Assembly (NCBI GenBank): GCA_938003985.1
Contig: CALKWZ010000088.1
Location: 1-6,190 of the forward strand
Direction: 5' to 3'
Length of the DNA: 6,190 nt
Source of the DNA: an uncultured Verrucomicrobiota bacterium
GTDB lineage: Bacteria; Verrucomicrobiota; Kiritimatiellia; CAIQIC01; Lenti-01
The notes below the pieces were generated by a model. That model made no database searches. It was not told where the DNA came from and saw nothing but the letters and a program-made list of their open reading frames with translations. A program made the translations under genes and the position numbers. Position 1 is the first letter of the stretch, and each line of letters starts with the position of its first letter. Below are positions 1 to 5,211 of this stretch, in pieces.

Positions 1-429
1 GGTGACCGTGGAACCGTCGCGGGTGACGACTTGCACCGGCACCGCGACGATTGTTCCGGCGGGGGAGGCGGCCGCGGTTTCCGGCAGGGTGAACGAGAAC
101 GTGTTGTTCGAGAGGACGCGGATCGTGAAGTCGCCGTTGTAGCTGGCCGGGTTGGCCCCGGTGATCCGCACCGTCGAGCCGTCGGCAAAGCCGTGGTTGA
201 CGTAGTAGAAGACCGCTGTCGTGCCGCTGCGGCTGATCGTGTAGGGCTGGGAAGTGATGACGCCCGTCGCCGCGCCGGCGGCGGCCCGGACCCTCGTTTC
301 GGTGCATGCCAAGTCCCGGACCGGTGCGCGCGTCGTGGCCACGACCCGCGCGGTCGCGGCGACCCGCGTGGCGGCGGTGACCAAGACCGCGGCCGGTGCG
401 CGGGGCGAGGTGGGCCGCCATCTCGTCAT
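1..429 (-). CDS. Partial surface-type protein with Ig-like (HGF...YNG) repeat domain
   Basis: The minus strand is open for 143 codons from an ATG at 429 to the left edge, so the C-terminal part is missing. Residues about 63-130 form a recognisable repeat: a YYVNHGFADG turn, then VRITGANPASYNGDFTI, an NNTFSFTLP strand and a PAGTIVA strand. This HGF-x-G...G-A-x-P-x-x-YNG-x-FTI...TFxFTL pattern is typical of beta-sandwich repeats in large secreted or surface proteins; the exact family and function are unknown. The start is supported by an AAGGGA Shine-Dalgarno sequence 7 nt upstream. Residues 1-60 are odd: rich in Ala, Thr, Val and Arg, with no clear signal peptide. An in-frame stop at 505-507 limits any earlier start. 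The gene is divergent from the dcw cluster and probably unrelated to it. The repeat frame is confident; the N-terminus is less so, because a + strand frame with the same third-position GC bias overlaps it. Confidence 0.62.
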   Translation of the reverse strand, partial: MTRWRPTSPRAPAAVLVTAATRVAATARVVATTRAPVRDLACTETRVRAAAGAATGVITSQPYTISRSGTTAVFYYVNHGFADGSTVRITGANPASYNGDFTIRVLSNNTFSFTLPETAAASPAGTIVAVPVQVVTRDGSTVT

Positions 430-607
430 GAGCCAATCCCTTTCGAGCGGCAGGGAGGAATCGCGCTGGTTCTCCGTTCCCCAGCGCACCCTCCTGCCGC
501 GCTTTCAGCTTTTCGAAGGCGCCGATGCGGTCGTCGAGGAACAGGGGAGCCTGCGGATCGGCTCCCCGGCCTTGAAGACCCAGCGGGGCCGGGTCTGGTT
601 CGTCTGA
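254..607 (+). CDS. Doubtful + strand ORF ending just before rsmH
   Basis: A 117-codon frame runs from a GTG at 254 (or the adjacent ATG at 257) to a TGA at 605-607, 16 nt before rsmH. I do not recognise the product. Its C-terminal half, from about residue 70, contains WFSVPQRTLLPRFQLFEG and ends GSPALKTQRGRVWFV. My count gives about 84% G or C at third positions in 431-607, which is coding-like and continues past the point where the overlapping minus-strand frame has a stop. The N-terminal half is antisense to the divergent gene and shares its third positions, so GC bias cannot choose between them there. The frame closes upstream at a TAG (242-244). It could be the 3' end of a gene that normally precedes rsmH, but it lacks the MraZ motifs I would expect. 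It could also be a chance ORF in GC-rich DNA. Confidence 0.22.
   Translation: MMTPVAAPAAARTLVSVHAKSRTGARVVATTRAVAATRVAAVTKTAAGARGEVGRHLVMSQSLSSGREESRWFSVPQRTLLPRFQLFEGADAVVEEQGSLRIGSPALKTQRGRVWFV
437..442 (-). promoter_or_regulatory. Ribosome binding site of the divergent minus-strand gene
   Basis: On the minus strand this reads AAGGGA and lies 7 nt before the ATG at 429. It is the main support for placing the start there. Confidence 0.5.
544..567. repeat. Perfect inverted repeat, 8 bp arms
   Basis: GGGGAGCC (544-551) and GGCTCCCC (560-567) are exact reverse complements around an 8 nt loop. It lies 57 nt before the rsmH start, in the divergent spacer. No T-run follows on the + strand, so a standard intrinsic terminator is unlikely. 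It could be a 5' leader structure, an operator, or chance in GC-rich DNA. Confidence 0.5.
576..596. repeat. Second inverted repeat, 6 bp arms
   Basis: AGACCC (576-581) and GGGTCT (591-596) pair perfectly around a 9 nt loop. It sits 8 nt after the larger hairpin and 17 nt before the rsmH Shine-Dalgarno sequence. With short GC-rich arms it is weaker evidence on its own; its interest is the tandem placement. Confidence 0.35.
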
Positions 608-613
608 TCCCGC

Positions 614-618
614 GGAGG
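614..618 (+). promoter_or_regulatory. Ribosome binding site of rsmH
   Basis: GGAGG lies 5 nt before the ATG at 624 and fixes the rsmH start, which also matches the family N-terminus (HVPVLLAE at residues 3-10). I saw no convincing -35/-10 pair in 430-613. The best candidate, TTGAAG at 572-577, has no acceptable -10 at 17-18 nt. Confidence 0.75.
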
Positions 619-623
619 TTCCC

Positions 624-1553
624 ATGTTGCACGTGCCGGTTTTGCTCGCGGAAACCGTTGCCAGGTTGGTGACGGCCCCGGGCGGCTGGTACGTCGACGC
701 GACGGCGGGGGCGGGGGGCCATGCGGCGGCGGTGCTGGCCGCGGCGGGGCTCGATGCGCGCCTGCTGGCGCTGGACCGCGACGGGGATGCCCTGGAACTG
801 GCGCGCGCCGCCTTGGCGCCGTTCGGCGACCGCGCGATCCTCGAACGGGCGAATTTCGCGGACCTGGCCGACGTGGCCGCGCGGCACGGCGTGCGCGACG
901 TGCGCGGCATTTTGCTGGATCTGGGCGTGTCGTCCATGCAGCTCGACCGGCCGGAGCGCGGTTTCAGCTTCCAGCACGACCACCCGCTGGACATGCGGAT
1001 GGACGACCGCCAGGAGCTGACGGCGGCGCGGTTGCTGCAGACGCTGCCGGAAGCCGAACTGGCCGACGTGCTGCGGCGCTACGGCGAGGAACGAATGGCG
1101 CGGCGCATCGCGCGGGCGGTGGCCGCGGCGCGGGAACGCGGCGAGCCGCTGGCGACGACGAAGCAGCTGGCGGATCTGGTGTCGCAAGCCAAGGGCGGCC
1201 GGCGTGGGCATGCGCATCCGGCGACGCAGACTTTCCAGGCGCTGCGGATCGCGGTGAACGGCGAACTGGCCGCGCTGGAAAAGGCGCTCCCGGCGGCGCT
1301 GGACCTGCTGGCGCCCGGCGGACGCCTGGCGGTGATCAGTTTCCACAGTTTGGAAGACCGGATGGTGAAGCAGTTCATGGTGGCCCACGAGGGCCGCGTG
1401 GAAGCGCTGGCGAAGGGCGGGACCCGCTGGGTCGGGCAGCTGCCGCGGGCGCGCCGCGTGGATCGCAAGGCGCTCGCGGCCGGCGCCGAGGAAACGACGC
1501 GCAACCCGCGCGCCCGGTCGGCCAAGCTGCGGGTATTGGAAAGGATGGCGTGA
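624..1553 (+). CDS. rsmH: 16S rRNA (cytosine(1402)-N(4))-methyltransferase RsmH
   Basis: RsmH (MraW) uses S-adenosylmethionine to methylate N4 of C1402 in 16S rRNA, in the ribosomal P site. The 309-residue length is normal and the family motifs appear in order: HVPVLLAE (3-10), the SAM-binding loop DATAGAGGHA (25-34), LDRD (50-53), DLGVSSMQLD (99-108), RGFSF (112-116), PLDMRM (121-126), YGEERMARRIA (153-163), HPATQTFQALRIAVNGEL (198-215), ISFHSLEDRMVKQF (238-251) and NPRARSAKLRV (294-304). The ATG at 624 has a GGAGG 5 nt upstream. It is the first certain gene of the dcw cluster; its stop codon is separated from the ftsL ATG by one base, implying cotranscription and probably coupled translation. 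No motif is missing. mraZ, the usual upstream neighbour, was not found. Confidence 0.97.
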   Translation: MLHVPVLLAETVARLVTAPGGWYVDATAGAGGHAAAVLAAAGLDARLLALDRDGDALELARAALAPFGDRAILERANFADLADVAARHGVRDVRGILLDLGVSSMQLDRPERGFSFQHDHPLDMRMDDRQELTAARLLQTLPEAELADVLRRYGEERMARRIARAVAAARERGEPLATTKQLADLVSQAKGGRRGHAHPATQTFQALRIAVNGELAALEKALPAALDLLAPGGRLAVISFHSLEDRMVKQFMVAHEGRVEALAKGGTRWVGQLPRARRVDRKALAAGAEETTRNPRARSAKLRVLERMA

Positions 1554-1554
1554 A

Positions 1555-1917
1555 ATGGCGCGACGAAACCGGAAGAACGGCGAAGAAGGACATCGGGCGA
1601 TGCTGTGGAGCTTCGCGTTGCTCGGCGTGGCCGCGGCCTTGGCCGGCATCTACCTGGGCCTCGTGAACGCCTGCGACGATCTCGGCCGCCAGATCAAGGC
1701 GCTCGAAACCAGCCGCGCCGAACTGCGCAAGCAGGTGGTGAACGAGGAGCGCAACTGGAGCATGGCGCGCTCGATCGGCAACATGGAGCGGCTGCTGGCG
1801 GCCCACGGCATCGTCATGACGTTCCCGCAGGAGCGGAACATCGTCCGCCTGAAAGCGGCGGAGCCGGACGAGCCCGCCCAGTACGCGCGGCTCGCCGCGC
1901 CGCCGGTCCGTGATTGA
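1555..1917 (+). CDS. ftsL: FtsL-like bitopic cell division protein
   Basis: FtsL is a small inner-membrane divisome protein that binds FtsB and FtsQ and helps activate septal synthesis by FtsW-FtsI. FtsL sequences are poorly conserved, so the call rests on size, topology and position. The 120-residue product has a basic cytoplasmic start (MARRNRKNGEEGHR), one membrane segment at about 16-38, and then a heptad-like, charged stretch at about 41-68 (DDLGRQIKALETSRAELRKQ) suited to a periplasmic coiled coil. It lies exactly between rsmH and ftsI, where ftsL belongs. GGAAAGGA (1538-1545), inside the rsmH end, gives a Shine-Dalgarno sequence 9 nt before the ATG. A second in-frame ATG at 1600 would remove the basic tail and looks less likely. 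The 3' end overlaps ftsI by 8 nt. One Cys sits at the membrane edge (C40). Confidence 0.75.
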   Translation: MARRNRKNGEEGHRAMLWSFALLGVAAALAGIYLGLVNACDDLGRQIKALETSRAELRKQVVNEERNWSMARSIGNMERLLAAHGIVMTFPQERNIVRLKAAEPDEPAQYARLAAPPVRD

Positions 1918-3661
1918 CCGCGGCTACATCTGGCGCACGACGCTGGTGGTGGTCGCCCTGCTGGCGGTCTGGGCGGGATTGGCCGTCCGGCTGGGCTATT
2001 TGCATCTGGGGGCCAACGAAGGGCTCAAGCGGCGCGTGCTGCAGATGCGCACCGTCGAGCAGGAAATCCTGGTGGGGCGGGGGCGCATCCTCGACCGCAA
2101 CGGCCAATTGCTGGCGCTGGACCTGCCGGTCAAGAACATCATCGTCGAACCGAAGGTGATCCTGAGCAACGGGCAGGCCCGCGCCGTCAGCGCCCAGCTG
2201 GCCCGCGCGCTGGACCTGCCCTACGACCAGGTCTTCGCCCGCGTCAACAAGCCCGGCGATCCCTACGAGCCCGTGGCCCGCCTCGTCCGCGAGGAAGTCG
2301 CCGAAAAAGTGCTGCGGCTCCAGCTCAAGGGCGTCTATCCCGAACCGCTGACGACCCGCTACTATCCGCACGGCGCGCTCGGCTGCCACGCGCTGGGGTT
2401 TTCCAACGCGGAAGGCGTCGGCAGCGCCGGCGTCGAACAGCGCTGGAACGCCTACCTCAAGGGCCGGCCCGGCCTGCGCCAGAGCGAGCGCGACGGCATC
2501 AAGCGCGAAATCGTCGTCCGCCGCAAGCTGCAGGTCGATCCGCAGGAGGGCGCCGACGTCCACCTGACGCTGGACCTCAACGTGCAGTACTTCGTCGAGA
2601 AGGCGCTCGACGCGGCCATGACCAACCTGCAGGCCGAAGCCGCCTGGGCCATCGTGCAGGAGGTCCGCACGGGCGCGATCCTCGCCATGGCGTCGCGCCC
2701 GGCCTACGACCTCAACGCCTACTCGAAAACCGCGCCGGAAACGCGCCTGAACCGCGCCGTGGGCGTCAATTTCGAGCCCGGCTCCATCTTCAAGATCGGC
2801 GTCGTCGCCGCCGCGCTCAACGAAGGCCTCGTCGCCACCAACGACGTCTTCGACTGCGAAAACGGCATGTGGTTCTACGCCGGCCGCCCGCTGAAGGATT
2901 TCCATCCCTACGGCCTGCTCGACGTCACCGGCATCCTGCGCAAGTCCAGCAACATCGGCGCGGCGAAAATCGCCGTGCTGCTCGGCGACCAGCGGCTGCA
3001 CCGCTATCTGTCCGCCTACGGCCTCGGGCGGCCCACCGGCATCGAGGTGCCCGGCGAGGAAAGCGGCATCCTCAATCCCGTGGCCAAATGGGCCAAGATC
3101 GACGCGACCCGCATCGCCATGGGCCATACCGTGGCCGTCACCGCCTTGCAGATGCTGAACATCCTCTGCTGCATCGGCAACGACGGGTTCCTGATGAAAA
3201 GCCACCTCGTCCGCAAGGTGGTGGACAAGAACGGCGTCGTGCTGCTGGAAAACAAACCCGAGGCCCTGGCGCGGCCCATCACCGAACGCACGGCGGCGCA
3301 GATGCGCCAGATGCTGGCGGAAGTCACGCGCGAAGGCGGCACCGGCACGCGCGCCGCCGTGGCGGGCTACAACGTCGCCGGCAAGACCGGCAGCGCCGAA
3401 AAGATCGTGGACGGCCGCTACGTGAAGAACGCCAACGTGTCGTCCTTCATGGGGCTGCTGCCGGCGGAACGGCCGGAGATCGGCATCATCGTGGTGCTGG
3501 ACAATCCGACCGATCCGACCACCGGCCTGCGCACCGGCGGCATCACCGCCGCGCCCGTGTTCGCGAAGATCGCCGAACCCATCGCGCGCTATCTCGACGT
3601 CCGCCCGCTCGACGCCGCGGAAATGGTCTACTACCAGAAAATCCTGGAGGGCGAGCCGTGA
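1910..3661 (+). CDS. ftsI: Septal peptidoglycan transpeptidase FtsI (class B PBP)
   Basis: This D,D-transpeptidase crosslinks septal peptidoglycan with FtsW and is a beta-lactam target. The 583 residues match the FtsI length. A short cytoplasmic start (MIDRGYIWR) precedes a membrane anchor at about 10-33. The class B dimerisation domain starts with RGRILDRNG (57-65). The penicillin-binding domain has all three active-site motifs: S292-IF-K295 (in FEPGSIFK), S346-S-N348 (in RKSSNIG) and K492-T-G494 (in AGKTGSAEK), so catalysis should be intact. There is no C-terminal PASTA domain, as in Gram-negative FtsI. The start is GTG at 1910, overlapping the end of ftsL by 8 nt. No Shine-Dalgarno sequence is visible, so it probably depends on ribosomes finishing ftsL. 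The 3' end overlaps murE in a GTGA. A role outside division (PBP2/elongation or Spo-type) is less likely given the neighbours. Confidence 0.95.
   Translation: MIDRGYIWRTTLVVVALLAVWAGLAVRLGYLHLGANEGLKRRVLQMRTVEQEILVGRGRILDRNGQLLALDLPVKNIIVEPKVILSNGQARAVSAQLARALDLPYDQVFARVNKPGDPYEPVARLVREEVAEKVLRLQLKGVYPEPLTTRYYPHGALGCHALGFSNAEGVGSAGVEQRWNAYLKGRPGLRQSERDGIKREIVVRRKLQVDPQEGADVHLTLDLNVQYFVEKALDAAMTNLQAEAAWAIVQEVRTGAILAMASRPAYDLNAYSKTAPETRLNRAVGVNFEPGSIFKIGVVAAALNEGLVATNDVFDCENGMWFYAGRPLKDFHPYGLLDVTGILRKSSNIGAAKIAVLLGDQRLHRYLSAYGLGRPTGIEVPGEESGILNPVAKWAKIDATRIAMGHTVAVTALQMLNILCCIGNDGFLMKSHLVRKVVDKNGVVLLENKPEALARPITERTAAQMRQMLAEVTREGGTGTRAAVAGYNVAGKTGSAEKIVDGRYVKNANVSSFMGLLPAERPEIGIIVVLDNPTDPTTGLRTGGITAAPVFAKIAEPIARYLDVRPLDAAEMVYYQKILEGEP
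3646..3651 (+). promoter_or_regulatory. Ribosome binding site of murE
   Basis: GGAGGG lies inside the last codons of ftsI, 6 nt before the GTG at 3658. It decides the murE start, for which no in-frame ATG exists nearby. Confidence 0.7.
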
Positions 3662-5154
3662 CCCGGGACGGCCATGGCCCGCGACCGGTGAAGCTGGGCC
3701 GCCTCCTGCCGGCGGCGCCGGACGCCCGGCTGCGGGACGGTTCCGCCGCGACGGAAATCGCCGGGCTGGCCTACGACTCGCGCGCCGTGCGGCCGGGCTT
3801 CCTGTTTTGCGCCTTGCCCGGCGAGAAGACCGACGGCGGGCGCTACGCCGAGGAAGCCGTGCGGCGCGGCGCCGTCGCCGTCCTCCACCAGAACGGCCTG
3901 CGGCCGCCGCGCGGCGTGGCCGACGTCGCCGCGCCCGACGCCCGCGCGGCCATGGCCGATCTCGCCGCGGAATTCTACGGCCGGCCCTCGGCCGCGCTGC
4001 CGATCGTCGGCGTCACCGGCACCAACGGCAAGACCACGACCACCTACATGATCCGCGAGATCCTCCGCGCGGCCGGCTTCGACTGCGGGCTGATCGGCAC
4101 GATCCAGTACGAATACGGCGGCCGGCTCATCGCCGCCGCGCGCACCACGCCCGAAGCGCCCGACCTGCAGCGGATGTTCGCCGAAGCCCTGGCGGCCGGT
4201 TGCCGCGCCGTGGCGATGGAGGTGTCGTCGCAGGGCCTCGCCGCCGGGCGCCTGCGCGGCACGCGGTTCGCCGCGGCCGTCTTCACCAACCTCAGCGTCG
4301 ACCACCTCGATTTCCACCAGACCATGGAGGCCTACTTCGACGCCAAGAAGCGCCTCTTCGACGAACTGCCGCCGGACGCGCCCGCCATCGTGAACGTCGA
4401 CGACCCCTACGGCCGGCGGCTCGCCGCGGATCCGCGCCTGGCCGGCCGGCTCGTGACCTACGGCGGCGGGCCCGAAGCCGTCGTGCGGGCGGAGGACGTC
4501 CGCCTGTCGGAAACGAGTTCCGCCTTCCGGGCCGTCGGGCCGTGGGGCGAAACGCCCGTGGAACTGGCTTTCGCGGGGCGCTTCAACGTGATGAACGCGC
4601 TGGCGGCGCTGGCGGTCGGCGGCGCGCGCGGCGTGCCGCCGGCGACCATGGCCGCGGCGCTGGGCCGGATGGGTCCCGTGCCCGGCCGCCTCGAGCGCAT
4701 TCCCGATCCGGCCGGCCGCCACGTGTTCGTGGACTACGCCCACACCGAGGACGCCTTGCGCTGCGTGCTCCAGACCTTGCGCGAGACCGCGGCCGGCCGC
4801 CTGATCTGCCTGTTCGGCTGCGGCGGCAACCGCGACCGCTCCAAGCGGCCGCGCATGGGCGCCGCCGTTTCCGAATTCGCCGATTTCGCCGTCCTCACCA
4901 GCGACAATCCCCGCCAGGAGGATCCCCAGGCCATTCTGGCGGACGTCCTGGCGGGCATGGACCGCGCCAAGCCGCATGTGGTCGAACCCGACCGCGCCGC
5001 GGCCATCCGCGCCGCCCTGCGCGAGGCGGGCCCGGGCGACGTCGTGTTGATCGCCGGCAAAGGCCACGAACCCTATCAGGAAATCGCCGGCCGGATGCTG
5101 CCGTTCGACGACCGCGAAATCGCCCGCGAAATCCTCGCCGCCGCCGGCCCATAA
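3658..5154 (+). CDS. murE: UDP-MurNAc-L-Ala-D-Glu:meso-diaminopimelate ligase MurE
   Basis: MurE is the cytoplasmic ATP-dependent ligase that adds the third amino acid to UDP-MurNAc-L-Ala-D-Glu. The 498 residues are the usual length. Visible in order: the N-terminal UDP-binding domain with YDSRAVRPGFLFCALPGEKTDG (split here as 39-47 and 48-60), the P-loop GVTGTNGKTTT (118-128), the substrate motif TTPEAPDL (163-170), EVSSQGL (188-194), NLSVDHLDFH (211-220), the lysine expected to be carbamoylated in YFDAK (K230), PGRLE (342-346), DYAHTEDAL (359-367), FGCGGNRDRSKRPRMG (386-401), DNPRQEDP (416-423) and GKGHEPYQ (467-474). DNPR predicts meso-DAP rather than lysine as substrate. The usual SSH of the third motif is SSQ here (Q192), and GKGHE is followed by P rather than D. 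It starts at GTG inside the ftsI stop and has its own strong Shine-Dalgarno sequence. The TAA stop is in frame with murF. Confidence 0.96.
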   Translation: MTRDGHGPRPVKLGRLLPAAPDARLRDGSAATEIAGLAYDSRAVRPGFLFCALPGEKTDGGRYAEEAVRRGAVAVLHQNGLRPPRGVADVAAPDARAAMADLAAEFYGRPSAALPIVGVTGTNGKTTTTYMIREILRAAGFDCGLIGTIQYEYGGRLIAAARTTPEAPDLQRMFAEALAAGCRAVAMEVSSQGLAAGRLRGTRFAAAVFTNLSVDHLDFHQTMEAYFDAKKRLFDELPPDAPAIVNVDDPYGRRLAADPRLAGRLVTYGGGPEAVVRAEDVRLSETSSAFRAVGPWGETPVELAFAGRFNVMNALAALAVGGARGVPPATMAAALGRMGPVPGRLERIPDPAGRHVFVDYAHTEDALRCVLQTLRETAAGRLICLFGCGGNRDRSKRPRMGAAVSEFADFAVLTSDNPRQEDPQAILADVLAGMDRAKPHVVEPDRAAAIRAALREAGPGDVVLIAGKGHEPYQEIAGRMLPFDDREIAREILAAAGP

Positions 5155-5211
5155 GCCGCCGGAAAGGATTTGCGCCCCGCGGCCGAAACACCTACAAATT
5201 CCCCCTTCGAC

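Noticed and set aside
332..345. Perfect 14 bp palindrome GTCGTGGCCACGAC
   Set aside because: It lies inside predicted coding sequence. Short GC-rich palindromes are expected by chance here, and no second copy was seen.
343..368. Two copies of GACCCGCG 18 bp apart (343-350, 361-368)
   Set aside because: Only two copies in low-complexity Ala/Thr/Arg codons; not a CRISPR array or a convincing tandem repeat.
572..600. Possible sigma-70 promoter, TTGAAG at 572-577
   Set aside because: At 17-18 nt spacing the -10 would be CTGGTT or TGGTTC, far from TATAAT.
426..1649. 407-codon minus-strand ORF across rsmH
   Set aside because: Antisense shadow of rsmH with an Arg/Gln/His-rich composition and no motif.
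1814..3205. 463-codon minus-strand ORF within ftsI
   Set aside because: Antisense to ftsI, whose three active-site motifs and full length are clear. No ribosome binding site or domain seen.
5155..5211. Possible terminator or small gene between murE and murF
   Set aside because: No stem-loop with a T-run and no start with a ribosome binding site; it looks like plain spacer.
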